Positions 55,265-64,000 of a DNA stretch of 64,000 nucleotides are shown here, piece by piece (positions within the stretch are counted from its first letter, which is position 1; the number at the start of each line of letters is the position of its first letter). Source of the DNA: Ciceribacter ferrooxidans (lineage in GTDB: Bacteria > Pseudomonadota > Alphaproteobacteria > Rhizobiales > Rhizobiaceae). The notes beneath the pieces were generated by a model. The model was not told the DNA's origin. It did no database searches and saw only the letters and a program-made list of their open reading frames with translations. A program made the translations under genes and the position numbers. The DNA is taken from positions 352,918 through 416,917 of the forward strand of contig NZ_SDVB01000170.1 of assembly GCF_004137355.1 (NCBI RefSeq), written 5' to 3'.

Positions 55265-56221
55265 ATGGTCTTCTTTCCCCACCGCCACCTCCTCGGCATC
55301 AAGGGCCTCACCGAACAGGACATCACCTTCCTGCTCGACAAGGCCGACGAGGCCGTCAAGATCAGCCGACAGAGGGAAAAAAAGACCTCGACGCTGCGTG
55401 GCCTCACCCAGATCAATCTCTTCTTCGAAGCCTCGACGCGGACGCAGTCCTCGTTCGAGCTCGCCGGCAAGCGGCTCGGGGCGGACGTCATGAACATGTC
55501 CGTCAGCACGTCCTCGGTCAAAAAGGGCGAGACGCTGATCGACACGGCGATGACGCTCAACGCCATGCGGCCGGACGTGCTGGTCATCCGTCACTCTTCC
55601 GCCGGTGCTGCCGCTCTCCTCTCGCAGAAGGTCGCGTGCTCGGTGGTCAACGCCGGCGACGGCCAGCATGAGCATCCGACGCAGGCGCTCCTCGACGCGC
55701 TGACGATCCGCCGCGCCAAGGGCAAGCTCTCGCGCATCATCGTCGCGATCTGCGGCGACGTGCTGCATTCGCGCGTCGCCCGCTCCAACATCCTGCTGCT
55801 GAACGCCATGGGCGCCCGCGTCCGGGTCGTGGCGCCGGCGACGCTTCTGCCGGCCGGGATCGCGCAGATGGGGGTCGAAGTCTTCCACGACATGAAGGAA
55901 GGCCTGAAAGACGCAGACGTCGTGATGATGCTGCGTCTGCAGCGCGAGCGCATGTCGGGCGCCTTCGTGCCGTCGATCCGAGAATATTTCCACTTCTACG
56001 GCCTCGACGCCGAAAAGCTGAAGGTCGCGAAGGAAGATGCGCTCGTCATGCATCCCGGACCGATGAACCGCGGCGTCGAAATCGCCTCGGAAGTCGCCGA
56101 CGGCCCCCAGAGCGTCATCGAGCAGCAGGTGGAAATGGGTGTCGCGGTGCGCATGGCCGTGATGGAGGCCCTGCTCGTCTCCGGCAACCAGGGTCCGAGA
56201 ACGGAAGGAATGGGCGCATGA
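55265..56221 (+). CDS. pyrB: Aspartate carbamoyltransferase catalytic subunit
   Basis: Transfers a carbamoyl group to aspartate in pyrimidine synthesis. 318 residues with the carbamoyl-phosphate site [21 protein letters not shown] and the aspartate/HPxQ site [14 protein letters not shown], plus [13 protein letters not shown]. The C-terminal domain contains the Lys/Glu loop. AGGAGG precedes the start. The stop overlaps the degenerate pyrC by 4 bp, so translation is coupled. Confidence 0.97.
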   Translation: MVFFPHRHLLGIKGLTEQDITFLLDKADEAVKISRQREKKTSTLRGLTQINLFFEASTRTQSSFELAGKRLGADVMNMSVSTSSVKKGETLIDTAMTLNAMRPDVLVIRHSSAGAAALLSQKVACSVVNAGDGQHEHPTQALLDALTIRRAKGKLSRIIVAICGDVLHSRVARSNILLLNAMGARVRVVAPATLLPAGIAQMGVEVFHDMKEGLKDADVVMMLRLQRERMSGAFVPSIREYFHFYGLDAEKLKVAKEDALVMHPGPMNRGVEIASEVADGPQSVIEQQVEMGVAVRMAVMEALLVSGNQGPRTEGMGA

Positions 56222-57516
56222 GCACGACCACGCCCCTCGTCTTGAAGAATGTCCGGATCGTCGATCCGTCGCGTAGCATCGACGAGGTCGGCACGATCGT
56301 CGTCGGGGCCGATGGCCGCATCGCCGCAGCCGGCGCCGATGCGCTGAACCAGGGTGCACCCGACGGCGCGGAGGTGCGCGACTGCCGCGGGCTCACCGCA
56401 GTTCCGGGTCTTGTGGACGCACGCGTCTTCACCGGCGAGCCGGGTGCGGAACACCGCGAGACCATAGCCTCGGCGAGCCGGGCTGCGGCAGCCGGCGGCG
56501 TCACTTCCTTCATCGTCATGCCGGACACCGACCCGGTAATCGACGACATTGCGCTCGTCGAATTCGTGCGGAAGACCGCCCGCGACACCGCCCTCGTCAA
56601 CGTCTACCCGGCGGCGGCCCTGACGAAGGGCCTCGACGGGGTCGAGATGACCGAGATGGGGCTCCTGCAGGAAGCGGGCGCCGTCGCCTTCACCAACGGC
56701 CGCCACGGGCTTCACGACACGCAGGTCCTGCGGCGCGCGATGACCTATGCGCGGGAGTTTTCCGCCGTCGTCGCGCTTGAGGCGAAGGACAAGTATCTCG
56801 GCGCCAACGGCGTGATGAACGAAGGGCTGTTCGCCAGCTGGCTCGGGCTTTCCGGCGTTCCGAAGGAGGCCGAGATCATCCCGCTCGAACGCGACCTCAG
56901 GATCGCGACGCTCACCCGCGCGAAATATCATGCGGCAAAAATCTCGGTCCCCGAGTCGGCCGAGGCGATCCGGGTTGCCCGCGAGCGCGGGGCGAACGTC
57001 ACCTGCGCCGTCTCGATCAACCACCTGTCGCTCAACGAGAACGACATCGGCGAGTACCGCACCTTCTTCAAGCTGTCGCCGCCGCTGCGCTCAGAAGACG
57101 ACCGCATGGCCATGGTCGAAGCGATCGCCGACGGCACCGTCGATATCATTGTTTCCTCGCACGATCCGCAGGACGTCGACACCAAGCGCCTGCCCTTTTC
57201 CGACGCCGCCGACGGTGCGATCGGGCTCGAGACGATGCTTTCCGCCGCCCTTCGCCTGCATCACAGCGGCCAGGTATCGCTGATGCGGCTGATCGACGCC
57301 ATGTCGACACGGCCGGCCCGCATCTTCGGTCTCGACGCCGGCACGCTGAAGCCGGGCGCTCCGGCCGACATCACGCTCATCGACCTCGACGAGCCCTGGC
57401 TCGTCTCCAAGGAGGCGATTGTTTCGCGTTCCAAGAACACGCCGTTCGAGGATGCGCGCTTTTCCGGACGGGCGGTGTCGACCTATGTCCGCGGACGGCG
57501 CGTGCATTCGCTATAG
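56218..57516 (+). CDS. Dihydroorotase-like subunit lacking metal ligands (PyrC' type)
   Basis: A 432-residue class I dihydroorotase homologue next to pyrB. The catalytic metal motif DxHxH is D-A-R-V-F at 67-71; the later HCED-type motif is EAKD (about 188-191); the His pair becomes NHLSL (about 268-272); and DHAPH becomes SSHDPQ (about 313-318). The enzyme is therefore probably inactive as a dihydroorotase. In Pseudomonas such a pyrC' forms a structural complex with aspartate carbamoyltransferase. An active PyrC should exist elsewhere. Residues were read by eye and need alignment. Confidence 0.85.
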   Translation: MSTTTPLVLKNVRIVDPSRSIDEVGTIVVGADGRIAAAGADALNQGAPDGAEVRDCRGLTAVPGLVDARVFTGEPGAEHRETIASASRAAAAGGVTSFIVMPDTDPVIDDIALVEFVRKTARDTALVNVYPAAALTKGLDGVEMTEMGLLQEAGAVAFTNGRHGLHDTQVLRRAMTYAREFSAVVALEAKDKYLGANGVMNEGLFASWLGLSGVPKEAEIIPLERDLRIATLTRAKYHAAKISVPESAEAIRVARERGANVTCAVSINHLSLNENDIGEYRTFFKLSPPLRSEDDRMAMVEAIADGTVDIIVSSHDPQDVDTKRLPFSDAADGAIGLETMLSAALRLHHSGQVSLMRLIDAMSTRPARIFGLDAGTLKPGAPADITLIDLDEPWLVSKEAIVSRSKNTPFEDARFSGRAVSTYVRGRRVHSL

Positions 57517-57537
57517 AATAAGTAACGGGGGGACACA

Positions 57538-58155
57538 GTGGCGAACGTCAATTTTCTGCAAATCGGCCTGCCGGCGCTGATCGCGGTGCTGAGTCTGGGC
57601 TATCTCCTGGGCTCGATCCCCTTCGGCCTCATCCTCACGCGGATGGCCGGCCACGGCGACCTCCGCCAGATCGGGTCGGGCAATATCGGCGCCACCAACG
57701 TGCTCAGGACCGGCAACAAGAAGCTCGCGGCGGCGACCCTGCTGCTCGACGCGCTGAAGGCGACGGCCGCCGCCGTGGCCGCCCAGGCGGTGTTCGGCGC
57801 CAATGCCGGGCTCCTCGCCGGCTTTGCCGCCTTCATCGGACACCTGTTTCCGGTCTGGCTCGGCTTCAAGGGCGGCAAGGGTGTCGCAACCTATATCGGC
57901 ACGCTGCTCGGGGTCACGCCGCTGATGGTCGCCGTCTTCGCGGTCGTCTGGCTGTCGATCGCCTTCATCACTCGCTACTCCTCGTTGTCCGCGCTGATCG
58001 CGACCCTTGTCATTCCGGTTGTATTGTGGATTACTGGCGCCGAGGAAGCCGCCATCGTCACCGCGATCATGACCGCCGTTTCGTGGTGGCGGCACAAGGC
58101 CAATATCGAGCGCCTGATCGCGGGAACGGAAAGCCGGATCGGACAAAAGGGATAG
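57538..58155 (+). CDS. plsY: Glycerol-3-phosphate acyltransferase
   Basis: Inner-membrane enzyme that transfers acyl groups from acyl-phosphate to glycerol-3-phosphate. 205 residues with about 5-6 transmembrane helices; motifs [43 protein letters not shown] and [10 protein letters not shown] are those of PlsY. A GTG start with GGGGG upstream. It follows the pyrC-like gene by 21 bp and precedes dprA by 4 bp, so it may be in the same transcript. Confidence 0.95.
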   Translation: MANVNFLQIGLPALIAVLSLGYLLGSIPFGLILTRMAGHGDLRQIGSGNIGATNVLRTGNKKLAAATLLLDALKATAAAVAAQAVFGANAGLLAGFAAFIGHLFPVWLGFKGGKGVATYIGTLLGVTPLMVAVFAVVWLSIAFITRYSSLSALIATLVIPVVLWITGAEEAAIVTAIMTAVSWWRHKANIERLIAGTESRIGQKG

Positions 58156-58159
58156 GCGC

Positions 58160-59314
58160 ATGCCCGAGCGCAGCGCAAGACGGAACGGGATTGCGCTGAC
58201 GGAAAGACAACGGATCGCCTGGCTGCGGCTGATCCGCAGCGACAATGTGGGTCCGGCAACCTTTCGCGACCTCATCAACCATTTTGGAAATGCCGAAGCG
58301 GCGCTCGCCGCCCTGCCGGAGCTGTCGCGCCGCGGCGGCTCGACCAGATCCGTCCGCATCGCCAGCGAGGCCGACGCGGTTCGGGAGCTGGAAACGGCCC
58401 GGCGCCTCGGCGCAACCTTCATCGGCATCGGCGAGCCGGACTATCCGCCGGCCCTGCGCCAGATCGACGGCGCACCGCCACTACTCGCGGCAAGAGGCGA
58501 CCTTTCGGCGACACGGCTTGCCCAAGTCGGGATCGTCGGCTCCCGCAATGCCTCGATCGCCGGCGTCAAATTCGCGAGCCTCATCGCGCGTGAACTAGGC
58601 AGGGCGGGCTACGGCGTGATTTCCGGGCTGGCGCGCGGCATCGATACCGCCGCCCATCGCGCAAGCCTCGACACAGGAACGATCGCAGCGATGGCCGGCG
58701 GGCTCGACCGCCCCTACCCTCCGGAGAACACCGGACTTCTCGAGGATATCTGCAGCGGCCGCGGGCTCGCCATCAGCGAGATGCCGTTCGGCTGGGAGGC
58801 GCGGGCGCGCGACTTCCCGCGCCGCAACCGCCTGATTGCCGGCGCTGCCCTCGGCGTCGTCGTCATCGAGGCGGCGAGCCGCTCCGGCTCGCTGATCACC
58901 GCACGGCTTGCCGGCGAGTTCGGGCGGCTCGTCTTCGCGGTGCCGGGCTCCCCCCTCGACCCGCGATGTCACGGCACCAACGGGCTTCTCAAGGACGGGG
59001 CGATCGTGACAACCGGGCCCGAGGACATCCTGCAGGCGCTGGCGCCGATCGCCGGCGTGGAGAACCTCGCGCCGCGGCAAGCCGAAGAGCCAGAGGGAGA
59101 TGGAGAGGAGAAGGCGTTGCAGCCGCCGCCGACCGAGAACGAACGGACGCGCATCATCGACGCCCTGGGGCCCACACCCGTGGAGATCGACGACATCATC
59201 CGCCACACAGGCCTGTCCGCTTCGGCGGTCTATCTTGTGCTGCTCGAACTCGACATCGCCGGGCGACTTCACCGCCACGCCGGCGGCCTAGTCTCTCTGG
59301 CCATGGCGGACTGA
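58160..59314 (+). CDS. dprA: DNA-processing protein DprA
   Basis: Loads RecA on single-stranded DNA during natural transformation. 384 residues: an N-terminal SAM-like part (about 1-80), the Rossmann-like core with [41 protein letters not shown] and [20 protein letters not shown], and a C-terminal winged helix. Its 3' end overlaps the convergent small gene by 27 bp. Natural competence is not proved by this gene alone. Confidence 0.95.
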   Translation: MPERSARRNGIALTERQRIAWLRLIRSDNVGPATFRDLINHFGNAEAALAALPELSRRGGSTRSVRIASEADAVRELETARRLGATFIGIGEPDYPPALRQIDGAPPLLAARGDLSATRLAQVGIVGSRNASIAGVKFASLIARELGRAGYGVISGLARGIDTAAHRASLDTGTIAAMAGGLDRPYPPENTGLLEDICSGRGLAISEMPFGWEARARDFPRRNRLIAGAALGVVVIEAASRSGSLITARLAGEFGRLVFAVPGSPLDPRCHGTNGLLKDGAIVTTGPEDILQALAPIAGVENLAPRQAEEPEGDGEEKALQPPPTENERTRIIDALGPTPVEIDDIIRHTGLSASAVYLVLLELDIAGRLHRHAGGLVSLAMAD

Positions 59315-59500
59315 AAGGCCCCGCCGCCCCGCCTGGATATCGCCCGCCTCCAGATAAGCCATCTCGATGAGGTAGCAGAGCATGTCCGCGCCTTCCCGCT
59401 GCGCCACGTTGCGCAGCTCGCCAAGTATCTGGCGGATGTAGGCGACGTTTTCGCGTACCCGCAAGCCGTCCCCGTTGCCGTCAAGAAAATTCGGAACCAT
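59288..59500 (-). CDS. Small conserved hypothetical protein
   Basis: A 70-residue soluble protein: [20 protein letters not shown], then [20 protein letters not shown] and [20 protein letters not shown]. It is helical, without membrane or signal segments. The start at 59500 has GGGGGC upstream and its own promoter candidate. A frame to 59617 exists without support. Not recognised; the C-terminus overlaps dprA by 27 bp. Confidence 0.7.
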   Translation of the reverse strand: MVPNFLDGNGDGLRVRENVAYIRQILGELRNVAQREGADMLCYLIEMAYLEAGDIQAGRRGLSVRHGQRD

Positions 59501-59561
59501 CGTCTTGCCCCCAGATCCAAAATGCCCGGTCACACCGGACGGCTGCACATCAACGGAGTCG

Positions 59562-59589
59562 AGGATAGACAATTTATCTAGAATTGCAA
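59562..59589 (-). promoter_or_regulatory. Candidate promoter of the 70-residue protein gene
   Basis: TTGCAA (59589-59584), 16 bp, TATCCT (59567-59562) on the minus strand. It gives a leader of about 55 nt. Confidence 0.5.
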
Positions 59590-59755
59590 CTTTAACGATT
59601 ACTTCCTGTGGTTGCATTGCGTTGAACTTGAGAAAATGACGGCTCCCCCTTGACCGGAAGCGAATCCCTGTCCATGTCGGGAGGCCTGTAACGCAACGTA
59701 CCGCTCTCAGCCGTGCTGAAGATCAAAGGTCCGCTGGCTTGTACCGAGAAAAAGC

Positions 59756-62413
59756 ATGAATGTCGTAGTCGTTGAATCTCCAGCCAAAGCCAAGACGATC
59801 AACAAGTATCTCGGATCGGGATACAAGGTCCTAGCCTCGTTCGGTCACGTTCGCGACCTGCCGGCCAAGGACGGTTCCGTGCGGCCGGACGACGACTTCG
59901 AGATGGTCTGGGAGGTCGATGGCGCCTCTGCGAAGCGGATGAAGGACATCGCCGACGCAGTCAAGGACTCCGACGGCCTCTTTCTCGCGACCGACCCGGA
60001 TCGCGAAGGTGAAGCGATCTCCTGGCATGTTCTCGACCTCTTGAAGAAGAAGAAGGTGCTGAACGGCAAGCCGGTCAAGCGCGTCGTCTTCAATGCGATC
60101 ACCAAGAAGGCCGTTCTTGACGCAATGGCGCAGCCGCGCGACATCGACGAGGCGCTCGTCGACGCCTATCTTGCCCGCCGGGCGCTGGACTATCTTGTCG
60201 GCTTCAACCTTTCGCCGGTCCTCTGGCGCAAGCTTCCGGGCGCACGTTCGGCCGGCCGCGTGCAGTCGGTGGCGCTTCGCCTCGTCTGCGACCGCGAAAC
60301 GGAAATCGAACGTTTCGTCGCCGAGGAATACTGGCAGATCTCCGCGCTCCTGAAGACGCCGCGCGGCGACGAGTTCGAGGCTCGCCTCGTCTCCGCCGAC
60401 GGCAAGCGCATCCAGAAGAACTCGATCAAGAACGGCGAGGCCGCCCACCGGATCAAGGACCTGCTGGAAGGCGCCCGCTACGTCGTCGAAAGCGTCGAGG
60501 CGAAGCCCGTCAAGCGCAATCCGGGCCCGCCCTTCACCACATCGACCCTGCAGCAGGCGGCATCGTCGCAGCTCGGCTTCTCCGCCTCGCGCACCATGCA
60601 GATCGCCCAGAGGCTCTACGAGGGCATTGACATCGGCGGCGAGACGGTCGGTCTCATTACTTATATGCGTACCGACGGCGTGCAGATGGCGCCGGAAGCG
60701 ATCGATGCGGCGCGGCATGCGATCGGCGACCAGTTCGGCCCCCGCTACCTGCCCGAAAAGGCCCGCTTCTACTCGACCAAGGCGAAGAACGCCCAGGAGG
60801 CCCACGAAGCGATCCGTCCGACCGACTTCAACCGAATCCCGGCCAAGGTCCGCAGCCACCTCGATTCCGACCAGTTGCGGCTTTATGAACTGATCTGGAA
60901 GCGCGGCATCGCCAGCCAGATGGCCTCGGCCGAGATCGAGCGCACGACAGCGGAAATCCTCGCCGATCGCGACGGCGAGAAAGCGGGCCTGCGCGCCGTC
61001 GGCTCCGTCGTCCGCTTCGATGGCTTCCTCGCCGCCTATACCGATCAGCGCGACGAGAGCGAGAACGGCGAGGACGACGACGAAAGCGGCCGCCTGCCGG
61101 AAATCAATGCCCGCGAAATGCTGGAAAAGCGCAAGGTGAATGCCAGCCAGCACTTCACCGAGCCGCCGCCGCGTTATTCGGAAGCCTCGCTGATCAAGAA
61201 GATGGAAGAGCTCGGCATCGGCCGCCCGTCGACCTATGCCGCGACGCTCGCAACGCTCCGCGACCGCGACTATGTGACGATCGACAAGCGCAAGCTCATC
61301 CCGCAGGCGAAGGGCCGGCTGGTGACGGCCTTCCTCGAAAGCTTCTTCACCAAGTATGTCGAATACGACTTCACCGCCGACCTCGAAGAGAAGCTCGACC
61401 AGATCTCCGCCGGCGAGCTGAATTGGAAGGACGTGCTGCGGGACTTCTGGCGCGATTTCTTCTCCCAGATCGAAGACACCAAGGAACTGCGCGTCACCAA
61501 CGTGCTCGATGCGTTGAACGAAGCGCTTGCACCGCTCGTCTTCCCGAAGCGGGACGACGGCTCGGACCCGCGCATTTGCCAGGTCTGCGGCACCGGGCAG
61601 CTGTCGCTGAAGCTCGGCAAATATGGCGCTTTCGTCGGCTGCTCCAACTATCCGGAGTGCAACTATACCCGCCAGCTCTCCTCGGAGGGTGGCGCCGATG
61701 CAGAGGCCTCGGGTGTCCCCGAGACGAAGAACCTCGGCAAGGATCCCGTGACCGGCGAGGAGATCACGCTTCGCAGCGGCCGCTTCGGACCTTATGTCCA
61801 ACGCGGCGAAGGCAAGGAGGCCAAGCGTTCCTCCCTGCCCAAGGGCTGGACGCCGGCGACCGTCGACTATGAAAAGGCCCAGGCGCTGCTGTCGCTCCCG
61901 CGCGATGTCGGCAAGCATCCCGAGAGCGGCAAGATGATTTCGGCTGGCCTCGGCCGCTACGGGCCGTTCGTGCTGCATGACGGTACCTACGCCAATCTCG
62001 ACAGCATCGAGGACGTGTTCTCGATCGGCCTCAACCGCGCGGTCACAGTTTTGGCGGAAAAGCAGAGCAAGGGACCCGGAGCCCGCGGGCGAACCACCCA
62101 AGCGGCACTGAAGGAGCTCGGCGAGCATCCGGACGGCGGCGCAATCACCGTTCGCGACGGACGCTATGGTCCTTACGTCAACTGGGGTAAGGTGAATGCC
62201 ACCTTGTCGAAGGGCAAGGATCCGCTGTCCGTCACCGTCGAGGAGGCGCTGGTACTGATCGCCGAAAAGGCCGGCAAGTCCGGCGGCAAGGCGGGCACGA
62301 AAGCGAAGAAGACCTCCGCCAAGGCGACAAAGGCCGACGGCACCAAGGCTGCCAAGACGAAGACGGCAGCGAAACCGAAGGCCAAGACGGCCTCGAAAGC
62401 GAAGAAGAGCTGA
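59756..62413 (+). CDS. topA: DNA topoisomerase I
   Basis: Relaxes negative supercoils by single-strand cleavage. 885 residues: TOPRIM (VVVESPAKAKTINKYLGSGY; DPDREGEAISWHV), the central gate and active-site Tyr in GLITYMRTDG, then the C-terminal topo-zinc region CQVCGTGQLSLKLGKYGAFVGCSNYPECNYTR split here as CQVCGTGQLSLKLG and CSNYPECNYTR, and glycine-rich GRYGPFV repeats. It ends in a Lys/Ala-rich basic tail (about 830-885). rnr follows within 4 bp. Confidence 0.97.
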   Translation: MNVVVVESPAKAKTINKYLGSGYKVLASFGHVRDLPAKDGSVRPDDDFEMVWEVDGASAKRMKDIADAVKDSDGLFLATDPDREGEAISWHVLDLLKKKKVLNGKPVKRVVFNAITKKAVLDAMAQPRDIDEALVDAYLARRALDYLVGFNLSPVLWRKLPGARSAGRVQSVALRLVCDRETEIERFVAEEYWQISALLKTPRGDEFEARLVSADGKRIQKNSIKNGEAAHRIKDLLEGARYVVESVEAKPVKRNPGPPFTTSTLQQAASSQLGFSASRTMQIAQRLYEGIDIGGETVGLITYMRTDGVQMAPEAIDAARHAIGDQFGPRYLPEKARFYSTKAKNAQEAHEAIRPTDFNRIPAKVRSHLDSDQLRLYELIWKRGIASQMASAEIERTTAEILADRDGEKAGLRAVGSVVRFDGFLAAYTDQRDESENGEDDDESGRLPEINAREMLEKRKVNASQHFTEPPPRYSEASLIKKMEELGIGRPSTYAATLATLRDRDYVTIDKRKLIPQAKGRLVTAFLESFFTKYVEYDFTADLEEKLDQISAGELNWKDVLRDFWRDFFSQIEDTKELRVTNVLDALNEALAPLVFPKRDDGSDPRICQVCGTGQLSLKLGKYGAFVGCSNYPECNYTRQLSSEGGADAEASGVPETKNLGKDPVTGEEITLRSGRFGPYVQRGEGKEAKRSSLPKGWTPATVDYEKAQALLSLPRDVGKHPESGKMISAGLGRYGPFVLHDGTYANLDSIEDVFSIGLNRAVTVLAEKQSKGPGARGRTTQAALKELGEHPDGGAITVRDGRYGPYVNWGKVNATLSKGKDPLSVTVEEALVLIAEKAGKSGGKAGTKAKKTSAKATKADGTKAAKTKTAAKPKAKTASKAKKS

Positions 62414-62416
62414 CGA

Positions 62417-64000
62417 TTGAAGAAGCCATCGCGCGACACGAGCCGCCCCGCAGACACCCGCAAAGGCAAGCCCCGGCGGGGAGAGACTGATCCGGCAGGT
62501 GATGACCTGCCGATCATCCACGGCGCCGTTCCCTCGCGCGAAGTACTGCTGCGCTTCATTGCGGAAAACCCGGACCGTGCCTCCAAGCGCGAGATCGCCA
62601 AGGCCTTTGGCCTCAAGGGCGAGGCGCGCGTCGAACTCAAGGATGTGCTGCGCGCGCTGGAGGACGATGGGCTGGTGCAGAAGAGCCGCAAGACGCTGAC
62701 GCGCCCCGGCGCCCTGCCCTCGGTCGCAGTTCTCGACATCACCACACGCGACAAGGACGGCGAGCTCATTGCACGGCCCGCCGAATGGGCGGACGAACTC
62801 GGTGTCGCGCCCGCCGTCGCCATCCGTCAGTCGAGCTCCGATCGCGCCAAGGGCAAGGCGCCCGTCGGCGGGCTCGGAGACCGCGTACTCGCCAAGGTCT
62901 TTCCCGCGAAGGATCGCGCAGGCCCCGCCTACACCGCCCGCGTCATCAAGATTCTCGACAAGCGTCGCAACGCCATGCTCGGCGTCTTCCGCGAAACGCC
63001 GGGCGGCGGCGGGCGGCTGATGCCGATCGACCGGCGCGACGAGGAAATGCTGATCGACAGTGCCGACCGGGCCGAGGCAAAGGACGGCGATCTCGTCGAG
63101 GCGGAAATCGCGCGCAGCAGCCGGTTCGGCCTGCCGCGCGGCAAGGTGCTTTCGGTGATCGGCTCCGTCGCGTCGGAAAAGGCGATTTCGATGATCGCCA
63201 TCCACGCGCACGGCATTCCGCACATCTTCCCGCCTTCCGTTCTCGCCGAGGTGGAAACGGTGAAGCTCGCCGGCATGTCGCATCGGGAGGACTGGCGCGA
63301 CCTGCCTCTGATCACCATCGATCCTGCGGACGCCAAGGACCACGACGACGCCGTCTATGCAGAACCAGACACCTCGCCGGATAATCCGGGCGGCGTGATC
63401 GTTACCGTCGCGATCGCCGACGTCTCCTGGTACGTGCGGCCGAAATCGCAGCTCGATCGCGAGGCAGTGAAGCGCGGCAATTCGGTCTACTTCCCCGACC
63501 GCGTGGTGCCGATGCTGCCCGAGCGGATCTCAAACGATCTCTGCTCGCTTCGTGAAGGCGTCGACCGCCCGGCGCTCGCCGTGCGCATGGTCTTCTCGAA
63601 GGAAGGCCGAAAGGCCGGCCATACCTTCCACCGGATCATGATGAGAAGCGCGGCCAAGCTCTCTTATGCGCAGGCGCAGGCCGCCATCGACGGGGCGCCG
63701 GACGACAAGACCGGCCCCCTGCTCGAGACGATCCTGAAGCCGCTCTGGCACGCCTACGACGTTCTGAAGCGCGGGCGCGACCGCCGCCAGCCGCTCGAAC
63801 TCGACATGCCGGAGCGCAAGATCCTGCTGAAGCCCGACGGCACCGTCGATCGCGTCTTCATTCCCGAACGGCTTGATGCGCACAAGCTCATCGAGGAAAT
63901 GATGATCCAGGCGAACGTCGCCGCCGCCGAGACGCTCGAAAAGAAGCGCCAGCCGCTCGTCTATCGCGTCCACGACGCGCCGGCGCTTTCCAAGCAGGAG
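62417..64000 (+). CDS. rnr: Ribonuclease R (5' part; runs off the window)
   Basis: 3'-5' exoribonuclease of the RNB family. The 528 visible codons begin at a TTG 3 bp after the topA stop (translated as MKKPSRDTSRPADTRKGKPR). N-terminal basic tail, helix-turn-helix-like part (RASKREIAKAFGL), cold-shock domain segments (GDRVLAKVFPAKD; ARVIKILDKRRN), then the RNB catalytic region with ITIDPADAKDHDDAVYAE and VAIADVSWYVRPKSQLDREA, the Asp residues binding Mg. The gene continues beyond base 64000. Confidence 0.93.
   Translation, partial: MKKPSRDTSRPADTRKGKPRRGETDPAGDDLPIIHGAVPSREVLLRFIAENPDRASKREIAKAFGLKGEARVELKDVLRALEDDGLVQKSRKTLTRPGALPSVAVLDITTRDKDGELIARPAEWADELGVAPAVAIRQSSSDRAKGKAPVGGLGDRVLAKVFPAKDRAGPAYTARVIKILDKRRNAMLGVFRETPGGGGRLMPIDRRDEEMLIDSADRAEAKDGDLVEAEIARSSRFGLPRGKVLSVIGSVASEKAISMIAIHAHGIPHIFPPSVLAEVETVKLAGMSHREDWRDLPLITIDPADAKDHDDAVYAEPDTSPDNPGGVIVTVAIADVSWYVRPKSQLDREAVKRGNSVYFPDRVVPMLPERISNDLCSLREGVDRPALAVRMVFSKEGRKAGHTFHRIMMRSAAKLSYAQAQAAIDGAPDDKTGPLLETILKPLWHAYDVLKRGRDRRQPLELDMPERKILLKPDGTVDRVFIPERLDAHKLIEEMMIQANVAAAETLEKKRQPLVYRVHDAPALSKQE

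Noticed and set aside
62280-62413. Lys/Ala-rich end of topA as a separate ORF or repeat element
   Set aside because: It is in frame with topA and basic tails are usual in this family.
59831-63343. 1170-codon minus-strand frame across topA and rnr
   Set aside because: Antisense to two clear genes, no recognisable domain, and compositional shadow.

Overview
The window is a chromosomal segment from an alphaproteobacterium of the family Rhizobiaceae, most like Sinorhizobium/Ensifer or a close relative. The evidence is the gene order, the high GC, the RNase E with an S1-domain insert, the EF-Tu and RpoB sequences, and Rhizobiaceae-type neighbours such as aroQ-accB-accC-aat-DUF2155-NDUFA12 and tRNA-Tyr-tRNA-Gly-tuf-tRNA-Trp-secE-nusG. 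The species was not resolved from sequence alone.

Layout. 1-21.7 kb is the main transcription/translation block on the minus strand. Read in the direction of transcription it runs: tRNA-Tyr, tRNA-Gly, tuf (copy 2), a small secreted protein, tRNA-Trp, secE, nusG, rplK, rplA, rplJ, rplL, rpoB, rpoC, then (after a small plus-strand gene and a minus-strand cytochrome c peroxidase) rpsL, rpsG, fusA, tuf (copy 1). 21.7-27.9 kb holds rlmB, an MliC-like protein, tRNA-Thr, nadK, a divergent TetR/Bcr-type efflux pair and prfB, which has a programmed +1 frameshift. 28-35.4 kb holds a class A PBP, an AmiC-type amidase and rne. 35.5-43.8 kb holds an aminotransferase, a DsbA-like oxidoreductase, the aroQ-accBC-aat operon, a DUF2155 protein with an 18-residue repeat, an NDUFA12-like protein and several acetyltransferases. 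43.8-51 kb is the glutamyl-tRNA amidotransferase region (gatC, gatA, gatB). It is split by about 2 kb of accessory DNA holding a YjhX-type toxin gene and an alpha/beta hydrolase, with one frameshifted acetyltransferase beside it. 51-64 kb holds a UPF0173 hydrolase, a PhnA-domain protein, ruvX, small membrane proteins, an AidB-like flavoprotein, pyrB with a degenerate dihydroorotase, plsY, dprA, topA and the 5' part of rnr.

Most of the window is core information processing, cell-wall and pyrimidine/fatty-acid metabolism. The best second-look items are: (i) both tuf genes end in a short insert that rebuilds the EF-Tu C-terminus with different codons and leaves the older 3' end 106 bp downstream, flanked by an 18-bp direct repeat; (ii) a gatA-tail echo, two related GNAT genes and an inserted toxin/hydrolase island inside the gat cluster; (iii) an FNR/FixK-type box placed at about -41 of the cytochrome c peroxidase; (iv) a PyrC paralogue lacking the metal ligands next to pyrB; and (v) strong hairpins over the fusA stop codon and between rplL and rpoB. 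I did not see a clearly new multi-gene defence or mobile system. All searches and structure predictions remain to be run.
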